A DNA stretch of 64,000 bases from Nocardia asteroides (GTDB lineage Bacteria; Actinomycetota; Actinomycetes; Mycobacteriales; Mycobacteriaceae). Below the pieces are notes generated by a model. That model saw only the letters and a program-made list of their open reading frames with translations. It did no database searches and had not been told where the DNA came from. Below are positions 8,653 through 16,163 of the stretch, one piece after another (the stretch's first letter is position 1; each line of letters begins with the position of its first letter). A program made the translations under genes and the position numbers. Location: positions 6,820,001 through 6,884,000 of the forward strand of contig NZ_CP089214.1 in assembly GCF_021183625.1 (NCBI RefSeq), in the 5' to 3' direction.

Positions 8653-9357
8653 GTGGACACCACCGCACTCGACGACCCGGTGGGCGGGTCGCTGCACGGC
8701 AACCACGCCCACCTGGCCCGCCGCGTCGGCCGGGCGGCCACCTACCTCCCCGACGTCGCCGGCTTCGCGGCGGTCGACCCCGGAGACGGCGGCGAATGGG
8801 ACGACCTGACCCGGCTGCTCGGCCCCGGCGCGGACGCCGACCTGTTCAGCTGCCCGGTCCGGCCGCCCGCGCAGTGGACCGAGTTCTTCCGGCTCGTGGG
8901 CAGGCAGCTGATCCTGCCCGGCGCCCTCGCCGAAACGCCCAAGGTCGCCGAGGTGATCGAGCTCGGCGCCCCCGACGCCGCCGAGATGCTCGACCTCGTC
9001 GAGACCACCCGCCCCGGCCCGTTCCGGCCGCGCACCCACGAACTCGGCCCCTACCTCGGCATCCGCGGCGCCGACGGCCTGCTGCTCGCCATGGCGGGCG
9101 TGCGGCTGCGCCCGCCCGGCTGGTCGGAGATCAGCGCCGTCTGCACTGCCCCCGAGGCCCGCGGCCGCGGCTACGCCGCGCAACTGATCGGCGAGCTGGT
9201 CGCCCGGATCACCGCCCTCGGCGACCGCGCCTTCCTGCACGTCGCCGAGACCAACACCGGTGCCATCGCGCTCTACGAACGCCTCGGCTTCCGCACCCGC
9301 ACCCCGGTCACCTTCCGCGGATTCAGCATCCCGTTTCCACCCGCGCACCCCGGGTAG
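8653..9357 (+). CDS. GNAT-family N-acetyltransferase
   Basis: A 234-residue GNAT protein. The acetyl-CoA site is the V-C-T-A-P-E-A-R-G-R-G-Y-A segment near residues 166-178 (Q/RxxGxG/A), and the final motif NTGAIALYERLGFRTR is typical. The N-terminal 90 residues are a separate domain of the FR47-like type, so substrate specificity is not predictable. GTG 8653 follows GGAAGG at about 8637. Its last codons overlap the stress-type promoter that serves the next gene. Confidence 0.85.
   Translation: MDTTALDDPVGGSLHGNHAHLARRVGRAATYLPDVAGFAAVDPGDGGEWDDLTRLLGPGADADLFSCPVRPPAQWTEFFRLVGRQLILPGALAETPKVAEVIELGAPDAAEMLDLVETTRPGPFRPRTHELGPYLGIRGADGLLLAMAGVRLRPPGWSEISAVCTAPEARGRGYAAQLIGELVARITALGDRAFLHVAETNTGAIALYERLGFRTRTPVTFRGFSIPFPPAHPG
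9333..9357 (+). promoter_or_regulatory. SigF/SigB-type stress promoter
   Basis: GTTT (9333-9336), 15 bases, then GGGTAG (9352-9357). This matches the SigF/SigB consensus GTTT-N14-17-GGGTA of actinobacteria. It lies inside the 3' end of the acetyltransferase gene, 27 bases before the ATG at 9385. Confidence 0.6.
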
Positions 9358-9384
9358 CACGCGCGGCGACAAGGAGGTGCACCC

Positions 9385-9714
9385 ATGACCGACGACCTGC
9401 CGATCCCGGACTTCGACCAACTCCCCGCCGGGGACCTGAAGCACCGCATCCGCGCACTCGAACTGCCGCAGCTGCACACCCTCATCGCGCACGAACGCGA
9501 CCACGCGCAGCGCACCGGCATCCTCGAACTGCTGGAAGCCCGCCGCGAACAGCTCGCCGGCGGCGCCGAGCCGAGCACCGGCGACCCGGCCGCCGTCGCC
9601 GCCCCGGAGGGCGCCTCCGGCACGTCTCCGGTGCAGCCGGCCACCGCGGCCGAACCCGGCACCCCGCTGCGCCACGGCGTCGCCGAGCAGACCCCGCAGC
9701 GCGGCCTGCCGTGA
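9385..9714 (+). CDS. Small acidic protein, probable stress-regulon member
   Basis: A 109-residue soluble protein. The N-terminal 55 residues look like a compact helical domain (LPAGDLKHRIRALE, LHTLIAHERDHAQRTGILELLEARREQLAGG) of a type I have seen at the start of small actinobacterial proteins of unknown function. The rest is Ala/Pro/Gly-rich and probably disordered. A strong AAGGAGG precedes the ATG at 9385. It sits behind a GTTT-N15-GGGTA promoter, so a general-stress role is inferred, not shown. Confidence 0.75.
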   Translation: MTDDLPIPDFDQLPAGDLKHRIRALELPQLHTLIAHERDHAQRTGILELLEARREQLAGGAEPSTGDPAAVAAPEGASGTSPVQPATAAEPGTPLRHGVAEQTPQRGLP

Positions 9715-9720
9715 GCGGCC

Positions 9721-9744
9721 GTGTTCCATCGCCCGATCGGGTAG
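9721..9744 (+). promoter_or_regulatory. Probable SigF/SigB-type promoter
   Basis: GTGT (9721-9724), 14 bases, then GGGTAG (9739-9744). The -10 half is perfect and the -35 half has one deviation from GTTT. It lies 32 bases before the ATG at 9776. Confidence 0.45.
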
Positions 9745-9775
9745 CCGCCGCGCACGACAGCGACAGTGAGGTGTG

Positions 9776-10060
9776 ATGGGTTCGAGAAAACGTCCGGCAC
9801 GGCGCGGCAGGGCTCCCGAATGGTTCACCCGCCTCGACTCCGACGCGCAACTGGCGCTGCTCGACGACCCGTACCGCGAACTCACCGAACCGCTGATCAC
9901 CGCGCTCGGCCCGGACGCGCAGAACGTGGTCGGTCGCGTCTACACCGCCCACGAGCGCAGCACCCGCTACTACCTGGCGCCGCGCGCCGCCGTCGAACTG
10001 GTCGGCGCCCGCGACCGGGTGCGCGGCTGGTGGCGCAGGCTCGCCCCGGGGCGCCGTTAG
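9776..10060 (+). CDS. Small basic hypothetical protein
   Basis: A 94-residue protein with an Arg/Lys-rich N-terminus (SRKRPARRGRAP) and an Arg/Trp-rich C-terminus (RVRGWWRRLAPGRR). The middle, WFTRLDSDAQLALLDDPYREL, is acidic and helical. No known domain is evident. The charge pattern could suit nucleic-acid or membrane binding, but that is speculative. It starts at ATG 9776 (a GTG at 9773 is also possible) and follows a stress-type promoter. It ends just before a strong hairpin shared with the convergent AraC gene. Confidence 0.7.
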   Translation: MGSRKRPARRGRAPEWFTRLDSDAQLALLDDPYRELTEPLITALGPDAQNVVGRVYTAHERSTRYYLAPRAAVELVGARDRVRGWWRRLAPGRR

Positions 10061-10061
10061 G

Positions 10062-10099
10062 CGGTGCACCGCCCGGTCGGGGGTGCGGGCGGTGCACCG
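10062..10099. terminator. Bidirectional hairpin between convergent genes
   Basis: A perfect 14-bp stem (CGGTGCACCGCCCG at 10062-10075 pairing with 10086-10099) with a 10-base loop. It begins one base after the stop at 10060 and lies 23 bases from the AraC stop at 10122. There is no U-tract, as is usual for actinobacterial terminators. Confidence 0.7.
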
Positions 10100-10121
10100 G
10101 TATCGAGGTTACGTGCGCGGC

Positions 10122-11000
10122 TCAGTCGTGGCTATCGCCGTGCAACTGATTGCGCCACGCGCGCGGTGACAGCTCGTGCGCCTGCCGGAACACCCGGCTG
10201 AAGTACGAGGGGTCGGGCAGCCCGACCCGGTTCGCGATCACCGCGATCGGTAAGTCGCTGCCGCCGAGCAGTTCCCGCGCGTGCGCCATCCGCCGCTCGG
10301 TGATCCAGTCCTGGACCGTGCGCCCGGTGCGGCGGCGTACGAGCGTGGTCAGATGCCCGGGGGTGATGCCGATCGCCGCGGCCACGTCGCGCAGCGAGAG
10401 CGGCTCGCCGAGGCGGTGGTCGATCGTCTCGAAAACATCCGCGAGCAGCGGCTCACCCAGCAGCCGGAACTCGCCGGGAAGGTCGGTGGTGAGCCTGGCG
10501 AGATCGATCAGCAGCAGTGTCAGATGCGCCAGCGCGGCCTGCTGGAAGCCGTCGCGGCGGTTCTCGAGCTCGGTCTCGATCGCGGACATGGTGTCCGTCC
10601 ACAGCGGGTGGCCCGGCGGGAGCGGCACTCGCAGCAGCCCGCTCGCCTGCCCGTGCAGGAAGGCGCAGAGCAGCGGATGCCGATTCCAGGTGGGCCACGG
10701 CGAGCGGCTGTCGACGCCGAGCGCGCCGGGATCGAAGAACACCGCGGTGCTCGCGTCCGGCAGCGGCACATGCCCGACGTCGACCACCCGGCCCGGGGTG
10801 ACCACGTAGACCGCGTGCTCCGCGGGCAGGTGCACCAGGACCGGGAAATCGTGGATGTGCGGCGCCTGCTCGAGCCCGTCCGGCCCGTGCAACCGCAGCA
10901 GCGAGACCGGGGGAGTGGCCGGATCGGAGCGGTACCCGTACACCGGCACACCCCGGTGCTGCCGGATCAGCCGCGCGGCCCGCGGTCGCATATCGGACAC
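10122..11000 (-). CDS. AraC-family transcriptional regulator
   Basis: A 292-residue regulator. The N-terminal half is a cupin-like ligand domain (APHIHDFPVLVHLPAEH). The C-terminal AraC/XylS domain has two helix-turn-helix units: LSLRDVAAAIGITPGHLTTL and the second ending VGLPDPSYFSRVFRQAHELS. GTG 11000 is favoured because TATCTT (11008-11013) lies seven bases upstream, consistent with a leaderless mRNA; ATG 10991 is the alternative. It is divergent from a methyltransferase that it may control. Confidence 0.87.
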   Translation of the reverse strand: MSDMRPRAARLIRQHRGVPVYGYRSDPATPPVSLLRLHGPDGLEQAPHIHDFPVLVHLPAEHAVYVVTPGRVVDVGHVPLPDASTAVFFDPGALGVDSRSPWPTWNRHPLLCAFLHGQASGLLRVPLPPGHPLWTDTMSAIETELENRRDGFQQAALAHLTLLLIDLARLTTDLPGEFRLLGEPLLADVFETIDHRLGEPLSLRDVAAAIGITPGHLTTLVRRRTGRTVQDWITERRMAHARELLGGSDLPIAVIANRVGLPDPSYFSRVFRQAHELSPRAWRNQLHGDSHD

Positions 11001-11007
11001 CGAACCG

Positions 11008-11040
11008 AAGATAGTCCTACTTCCGCCGAATATCCGCCGA
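11008..11040. promoter_or_regulatory. AraC promoter and direct-repeat operator candidate
   Basis: TATCTT on the minus strand (11008-11013) is a leaderless -10 box for the AraC gene. Just upstream are two copies of CCGCCGA (11023-11029 and 11034-11040), 11 bases apart, about one helical turn. Directly repeated half-sites are what AraC-type proteins bind. Confidence 0.45.
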
Positions 11041-11073
11041 CTTTCCCGGTGCCGACCTCGCGACCATGAAGTC

Positions 11074-11733
11074 ATGACCTCGCGAACCATCGGAAACCAC
11101 CACGACTACCTGCCCGCGGCGGGCAACGACCTGTTCCTGCCCTTCTACGACCTGCTCAGCCGGGCACTCGGCAGCCCGGCCGTGCACCACACCCTGCTCG
11201 CGCAGTCCGGTGTCGAGAGCGGCCACGCCGTGCTCGAAATCGGCTGCGGCACCGGCAACCTGACGATTCTCGCGCAGCGCGCGGTGCCCGGCGCCGACGT
11301 GACCGGCACCGACCCCGACCCGCGCGCCCTCGCCCGCGCCGAGCGCAAGGCCCCCGCCCTCCGCTTCGAGCGCGCCTACGCCCAGGAGCTGCCGCAGCCC
11401 GACGGCAGCGTCGACCGCGTGCTCTCCGCGCTCATGCTGCACCACCTCGACGCCGAGACGAAAGCCGCGGTCGCCGCCGAAGCCTTCCGTGTCCTGCGCC
11501 CCGGCGGCCGGCTGCACATCGCCGACATCGGCGGGCCGATGACCCCCGCCGACGGGTTCGCCGCTCGCCTGCACCTGCGCAGCGCACACGTGCGCGGCAA
11601 TCTCGGCGACGCGCTGCCGTCGGTGCTGCGCACGGCGGGCTTCGACACCGAGCAGCTGCTGTCCCACCCGCATCGCGCCCTCGGCCGCGTCACCTACTAC
11701 CGCGCCACCCGCCCCGGAAATGCTGAGCGCTGA
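11074..11733 (+). CDS. Class I SAM-dependent methyltransferase
   Basis: A 219-residue methyltransferase. Motif I is VLEIGCGTGNLT near residues 51-62, with an acidic loop after strand 2 (GTDPDPRAL) and RVLRPGGRLHIADIG as post-motif III. The methyl acceptor is not predictable from the sequence. The ATG at 11074 has no strong Shine-Dalgarno. It is divergent from the AraC regulator and followed by an LLM oxidoreductase 18 bases downstream of its stop, which is probably co-transcribed. Confidence 0.85.
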   Translation: MTSRTIGNHHDYLPAAGNDLFLPFYDLLSRALGSPAVHHTLLAQSGVESGHAVLEIGCGTGNLTILAQRAVPGADVTGTDPDPRALARAERKAPALRFERAYAQELPQPDGSVDRVLSALMLHHLDAETKAAVAAEAFRVLRPGGRLHIADIGGPMTPADGFAARLHLRSAHVRGNLGDALPSVLRTAGFDTEQLLSHPHRALGRVTYYRATRPGNAER

Positions 11734-11751
11734 CCGCGTGTTGTCGGAGGA

Positions 11752-12630
11752 GTGAAGATTCGATTCGGCGTCGGCATCGGCGCGAACACCGACCCGGCGG
11801 AGCTGGCCGGGCTGGTGGACGGGCTCGAGCAGGCCGGCGTCGACTCGCTCTGGTTCTCCGAGCTGATCTACTCACCGGCGGTGGACCCGGTCGTCGGCAT
11901 GGCGTTCGCCGTGTCCCGGACGCGAAACCTGAAGGTCGGCACCTCGGTCGCGATCCTGCCCGGCCGGCACCCGGTCCTGGTCGGGAAGCAGCTCGCGTCG
12001 CTGGCCGCGCTCGCCCCCAAGCGCGTGCTCCCGGTCTTCGGCCTGCAACCGGCCGGACCGGGGGAGCGCGACCTGTTCCCGGTCGCCGGCCGCCGCGGTG
12101 ACGTCTTCGACGAATCCCTTGCCCTGCTGCGCGCCGTATTACGTTCGGACGATGTCGATTTCGACGGTGACTACTTCTCCGTGCGCGGCGCCGGAGTCGG
12201 CAGGCGCCCCGGCCGCCCGCTCGACATCTGGCTCGGCGGCCGCGCCCCCGCCGCCTTCCGCCGCATCGGCCGGTACGGCGACGGTTGGCTCGGCAGCTTC
12301 CTCACCCCCGCCGAAGCCGCCGCCGGAGTCGTCGCCATCAACCGGGAGGCCGCCGAAGCCTCGCGAGAAATCGAAGCGGACCACTTCGGCATCACCCTGC
12401 TCCTCGCCGAAGACGGCATCCCCGGCCCCCTCGCCTCCCGCATCCGCAGCCAGCGCCCCGACACCGACCCCGCCGATGTCATCGCCGGAAGTTGGCCCGA
12501 CCTGCACCGCCTGATCGACGGCTACCTCGAGGCCGGACTCACCAAATTCGTCGTGGTCCCCGCGAGCGGCAAACCCATGGAGGGCTTCATCGACCGCTTC
12601 GTCGCCGAGCTGAGCCCCAGGCAGAACTGA
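11752..12630 (+). CDS. LLM-class (luciferase-like) flavin-dependent oxidoreductase
   Basis: A 292-residue TIM-barrel oxidoreductase of the bacterial luciferase/F420-dependent superfamily. The N-terminal strand KIRFGVGIGANTDP, the VGTSVAILPGRHPV segment, and the C-terminal DIWLGGRAP...IGRYGDGW block are characteristic. In Mycobacteriales most such enzymes use coenzyme F420, so F420 use is inferred from family and lineage. The GTG at 11752 follows GGAGGA. It is convergent with the DUF1905-type gene, with the two stops adjoining. Confidence 0.85.
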   Translation: MKIRFGVGIGANTDPAELAGLVDGLEQAGVDSLWFSELIYSPAVDPVVGMAFAVSRTRNLKVGTSVAILPGRHPVLVGKQLASLAALAPKRVLPVFGLQPAGPGERDLFPVAGRRGDVFDESLALLRAVLRSDDVDFDGDYFSVRGAGVGRRPGRPLDIWLGGRAPAAFRRIGRYGDGWLGSFLTPAEAAAGVVAINREAAEASREIEADHFGITLLLAEDGIPGPLASRIRSQRPDTDPADVIAGSWPDLHRLIDGYLEAGLTKFVVVPASGKPMEGFIDRFVAELSPRQN

Positions 12631-13077
12631 TCAGCCGCCGCTCAGCTCGGCGATGATCGCCGCCACCCGCCTGTCCCGCGTCTCCCGCTGCTTCGCCGCC
12701 GCCACCGGCTCGGCACGCTGCCTCTGCTTGCTGTACGACAGTGCGTCGAACGCGGCGCGCGCGGCGGGGTTCTCCGCGAACGCCGCCGCCAGTTCGTCCG
12801 GGATCTCCACCGTCCGCTCGGCGGTATCGAGCTCGATCGTCACCTCCACGGTGTCCCCCGCCGCGATCCCGGCCGCCGCCCGATTGGCCGAGCTCAGCGG
12901 AATCTTGTACCCGCCGCCCCGGACGGCAACGCTGCTCGCATAACTGTGCCCGCCGATCGTCACCGAGATCTTCGGCCGCTTCCCGCCGCCCAGCGCCTCG
13001 ACCACCGCGTCCGGCACCGGCAGCCCGGTCGCCGTCTTGCCGTCGAGCTCGACCCGCGTCGTGAAGATCTCCGCCAC
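12631..13077 (-). CDS. DUF1905 / YdeI-OmpD-associated-type protein
   Basis: A 148-residue protein. The first 90 residues form a DUF1905-type beta-barrel (FTTRVELDGKTATGLPVP, KISVTIGGHSYASSV). The C-terminal part (AFDALSYSKQRQ) matches the YdeI/OmpD-associated tail, whose YSxxR/K motif is shared with bacteriocin-protection-type proteins. Its function is not established. The GTG start at 13077 lies behind GAGGAG. Confidence 0.8.
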   Translation of the reverse strand: MAEIFTTRVELDGKTATGLPVPDAVVEALGGGKRPKISVTIGGHSYASSVAVRGGGYKIPLSSANRAAAGIAAGDTVEVTIELDTAERTVEIPDELAAAFAENPAARAAFDALSYSKQRQRAEPVAAAKQRETRDRRVAAIIAELSGG

Positions 13078-13106
13078 CAGCTCTTCTCCTCACCCATGGA
13101 GTGATT

Positions 13107-13235
13107 TCAAGCGACGATCAATGTGGGTGTCGCTACATCGTTCGGCCGGGCCGGGAGGGTCCGCCCCATCAGTTCACCCAGCGTGGAGTCCAGGGTCAGT
13201 CCCTGATCTTCGAGTGAGGACACGGGATAGTCCAC
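13107..13235 (-). pseudogene. Out-of-frame 3' extension of HicB-like gene
   Basis: A 42-codon open stretch in a different frame, from GTG 13235 (VDYPVSSLEDQGLTLD) to a TGA at 13107. It reads like ordinary protein and continues where the HicB-like gene breaks off at 13196. One inserted base near 13232 (CAGTGG to CAGGTGG) would join the two. I infer a frameshift in the antitoxin-like gene or a sequencing error; it is unlikely to be a gene of its own. Confidence 0.4.
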
Positions 13236-13741
13236 TGCTCCGCGATCTCCGAGCGCGATGCCCGAGATCCAGGTCGCGTCATGGCTTCGATGAGGTTCGC
13301 CGACGAAATCGCCACGGCACACGATTCCCCGTGGCCGAATTCATCGACCACCGAGCGAATCGAGTCCTCGGGAAGACAGACGATGACAACGGGTTCGCCG
13401 ATATCGGTCCGCGAGCGGTCGAGAATGGCGGTCAGGTTCTCGGTTGGTGCCGATCCGCCACGCCAAGCGTTCGCGAGTACCCGCGCTGCGTAGTCGCGAT
13501 CACGGGCCCCCGCGTCCAGGCGGATGCGCACCCAGAAGCCATCGGGATGCGGGCGCTCGAGGTGCTCGATCACGGTCGGCACCGGCTCGTCGTCGTCCAG
13601 AGCCAGAGCGAGGGCTTCGTGGAAGTCCGCCCGTGCTTCCGCGAGCGTGTCGGCCATGCCGAAGCAGGCGATCGGCCGGGACCGGTAGGTGAATATCGGG
13701 TCGGCGCTCCGATCCTGGGAGAAGAACACGTGCTGGTTCAT
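13196..13741 (-). CDS. HicB-like antitoxin, C-terminus possibly frameshifted
   Basis: A 181-residue protein. Residues 1-60 fit the HicB fold: a first beta strand pair (HVFFSQDRSADPIFTYRSRPI), then ACFGMADTLAEARADFHEALALALDDD, which corresponds to the helix of HicB proteins. The rest is not recognised and ends abruptly in a sequence unlike its surroundings, while a coding-like stretch continues in another frame. Its ATG overlaps the TGA of the HicA-like gene, the toxin-antitoxin order of hicAB operons. GC content is a little lower than in neighbours, which fits acquired DNA. Confidence 0.5.
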   Translation of the reverse strand: MNQHVFFSQDRSADPIFTYRSRPIACFGMADTLAEARADFHEALALALDDDEPVPTVIEHLERPHPDGFWVRIRLDAGARDRDYAARVLANAWRGGSAPTENLTAILDRSRTDIGEPVVIVCLPEDSIRSVVDEFGHGESCAVAISSANLIEAMTRPGSRASRSEIAEQWTIPCPHSKIRD

Positions 13742-13896
13742 CGGCTGACCTCCTCCAACGCCTGCTCCTCCGACAATCCTGGGCTTGTCACCAGCAAGGC
13801 GCGGACGTACGGTCCGCGCAACTCCTTGCCATGCACGGCTAGGAGCACGCGTTCGTCGTTGTACGGGCTACGGAAGAAATGGTGTGACCCCTTCAC
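13738..13896 (-). CDS. HicA-like toxin, short or N-terminally truncated
   Basis: Only 52 residues from GTG 13896. VKGSHHFFRSPYNDERVLLA carries the GSHH motif of HicA mRNA interferases, whose histidine is catalytic, and is followed by VHGKELRGPYVRALL, which matches the HicA recognition helix. The usual N-terminal helix of about 20 residues is missing in this frame. An upstream stretch in another frame (13893-14024) might supply it. The stop overlaps the start of the HicB-like gene. Whether the toxin is active is doubtful. Confidence 0.5.
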   Translation of the reverse strand: MKGSHHFFRSPYNDERVLLAVHGKELRGPYVRALLVTSPGLSEEQALEEVSR

Positions 13897-14024
13897 CCGG
13901 ACGGGCTCACCACAGTGTCGCCGGTCGTCAACGCGTCAGACGCCCGATCCCCCTGGACACCGCGGCTCTCGATTGCGGCCTTCGCACCGTATACGAAGAG
14001 GACGACAGCACCGTTCTCGGCCAT
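13893..14024 (-). pseudogene. Possible 5' part of the HicA-like gene, other frame
   Basis: A 43-codon frame from ATG 14024 (MAENGAVVLFVYGAKAAIES) to a TGA at 13893. One extra base near 13903 would join it to the HicA-like reading frame. The ATG has no visible Shine-Dalgarno. The call rests only on the open frame and its position. Confidence 0.3.
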
Positions 14025-14098
14025 GAGCAGTCGTCGGAGAGTCGATCGCGTCGAACGCGGGTGGAATAGATCCGCTCGACCCCCGGGTTGGCCCGACT

Positions 14099-14932
14099 AT
14101 GGCCAAATACGATCTGGGCAAGTTCGGTGTGTGGCGCGGCTACCAGGGGTTCACCCCGGAGGACGCGCAGGAGCTGGAGAAACTCGGGTTCGGCGCGCTG
14201 TGGCTGGGGGGCTCGCCGCCGGCCGAGTTGCCGGTGGTGGAGTCGCTGCTGGAGGCTACGGAGACGCTCACGGTCGGCACGAGCATCGTGAACATCTGGA
14301 CGGCGGAGGCGAAGGCTACCGCGGAGTCGTTCCATCGGATCGAGGCCCGGTTCCCGGGACGGTTCCTGCTCGGTGTCGGCGTCGGGCACCGGGAGAACGA
14401 CGGGTCGGAGGCGATCAAGCCGTACGACGCGCTGGTGCGGTACCTGGACGAGCTCGACGCGGCGGGCGTGCCGGTCGAGAGCAGGGCGCTGGCGGCGCTG
14501 GGGCCGCGGGTGCTCGAGCTCGCGCGGGACCGGTCGGCGGGGGCGCTGCCGTATCTTGCGCCGCCGGAGCACACGCGGAACGCCCGCGCGACGCTCGGCG
14601 CGAGTTCGCTGCTGGTGGCCGAGCAGAAGGTGGTGCTGGACGCGGACGCGGAACGGGCGCGGGAGGTCGCCAGGCGCATGGTTCCGTTCTATCTGGGGCT
14701 CACGAACTACGTGAACAATCTGCGGCGCCTCGGGTTCACCGAGGAGGACCTCGCCAAGCCGGGGAGCGATCGGCTGATCGACACGCTGGCGGTGCACGGT
14801 TCGCCTGCCGAGGTAGCGGACGGGGTGCTGGCGCATCTGGACGCGGCCGCGGACCACGTCGCGATCCAGGCGTTGAACCACGATTACCTCGCGGCGCTGC
14901 GCGCACTGGCCGAGGTACTGCCGACCGAGTAG
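14099..14932 (+). CDS. LLM-class F420-dependent oxidoreductase
   Basis: A 277-residue luciferase-like oxidoreductase. GFGALWLGG, TVGTSIVNIWTAEA, and RFPGRFLLGVGVGH follow the order seen in the MSMEG_4141-type group of F420-dependent enzymes. Reaction and substrate are unknown; hydride transfer between F420 and a small organic substrate is the family expectation. The ATG at 14099 is close to the divergent HicA-like region. The stop is four bases from the mceF stop, so the gene is convergent with the mce operon. Confidence 0.85.
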   Translation: MAKYDLGKFGVWRGYQGFTPEDAQELEKLGFGALWLGGSPPAELPVVESLLEATETLTVGTSIVNIWTAEAKATAESFHRIEARFPGRFLLGVGVGHRENDGSEAIKPYDALVRYLDELDAAGVPVESRALAALGPRVLELARDRSAGALPYLAPPEHTRNARATLGASSLLVAEQKVVLDADAERAREVARRMVPFYLGLTNYVNNLRRLGFTEEDLAKPGSDRLIDTLAVHGSPAEVADGVLAHLDAAADHVAIQALNHDYLAALRALAEVLPTE

Positions 14933-14936
14933 CGGT

Positions 14937-16163
14937 TCAGCGCGGCACCGGGGCGTGCGGGCCGCCGTAGGGGGTGGGGATCGACTGCGGGCCGACCGGC
15001 GGCGGGTCGGCGGTCTGCAGGGGATCGCCGGGCGGGTCGGCGGGGACGGGGTCGTTCGGCGGGCGGGGGACGTTGGCGGCGCCGCGCGGGATGAGCGTGG
15101 GGTCGGGGCACTGCGCGTTCAGGTACGGCGGGGCGTAGTCGGGGACCGAGCCGGGGCGGCGCGGGGTGCCGTAGTCGCAGGCGTAGCGGGGGTAGATGCT
15201 GGCCAGCGCCCAGACGCCGCCGTCGTGGAAGGCCGAGGCGACCGCGTCGAGCGCGGAGCCTGCGCGCTGCTGCGGGAAGAAGAACTCCTCCATCGCGGGA
15301 ATGCGGGTGTAGGCGACCTGGGAGACGGTGACGAGGTCGCCGAGCAACTGCACCATGGTGGGGGAGTTCTGCGCGAGGACGGCGTCGACGGTGGTCAGCA
15401 TGGGCGGGGTCTGGGCGAGGAGTTGTTGATAGCCGCCGGTCATGGCCCCCAGCCCGCCCGCGGTGACGGCCAGGTCGGCGGCGGTGGATCCGAGGGCGGG
15501 GCTGCCGAGCGTCGCGAGCACGACCCTGCTGTTGTGCAGCAGGTTCACGGTCTGCGGGAGGACCGTGTCCAGGGTCGAGACCAGGAACGTGCCGCCGTCG
15601 ATGATGGCGGCCAGTTTGTCGGGGCCGCCCTGGCTCACGCCGAGCTCGCGGGAGATGGCGGCGAGCCGCTCGGGGTCGATCTGGGCCAGGGTGCCGCTGA
15701 GGCTCTCCAGCATGTCCGCGAGCGGGACCGGGGTGGCGGTGCGGTCGGCGGTGATCACGGCGCCGTCGGCGAGGTAGGGGCCGTCGTTGGTGCTCGGCTG
15801 GAAGTCGAGGTACTGCTCACCGGCCGCCGAGAGGGCGGCCACCCGGACGAGCCCGGCCGCGGGGATGCGGTCGCGCTCGCCGATGGCGGCGACGGCGACG
15901 ACCCGGTCCCCGGCGACCTCGACGGATTCGACCTTGCCCACCCGGACCCCGCGCAGGGTGACGTCCTGGCCGGGCAGCAGCCCGCCGGACTGCGCCAACT
16001 CCACCCGGACCCGGTACGGCTCGTCGAACGGCTCCATCCGCAGGGTGCCGATCCCGAGGTAGGCGGCGGAGCCGGCGAGGATCGCGAGCAGCCCGGCCAG
16101 CGAGAGCGCGAGCCGCTGCCGATGCGCGCGCCGCACGGCGCCGACGAGCAGCCGGGCGATCAT
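14937..16163 (-). CDS. mceF: MceF, MCE-family substrate-binding subunit
   Basis: A 408-residue Mce protein, the last gene of the operon. An N-terminal signal anchor (about residues 16-36) is followed by the MCE/MlaD domain (VRVELAQSGGLLPGQDVTLR at about 52-71). The helical MCE region continues to about residue 340. The C-terminus is a Pro-rich tail of about 50 residues with many PPP and PxP repeats, as in several MceF proteins. It acts outside the membrane in a tunnel-like importer of lipids or steroids. Its start overlaps the mceE stop by four bases. Confidence 0.9.
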   Translation of the reverse strand: MIARLLVGAVRRAHRQRLALSLAGLLAILAGSAAYLGIGTLRMEPFDEPYRVRVELAQSGGLLPGQDVTLRGVRVGKVESVEVAGDRVVAVAAIGERDRIPAAGLVRVAALSAAGEQYLDFQPSTNDGPYLADGAVITADRTATPVPLADMLESLSGTLAQIDPERLAAISRELGVSQGGPDKLAAIIDGGTFLVSTLDTVLPQTVNLLHNSRVVLATLGSPALGSTAADLAVTAGGLGAMTGGYQQLLAQTPPMLTTVDAVLAQNSPTMVQLLGDLVTVSQVAYTRIPAMEEFFFPQQRAGSALDAVASAFHDGGVWALASIYPRYACDYGTPRRPGSVPDYAPPYLNAQCPDPTLIPRGAANVPRPPNDPVPADPPGDPLQTADPPPVGPQSIPTPYGGPHAPVPR

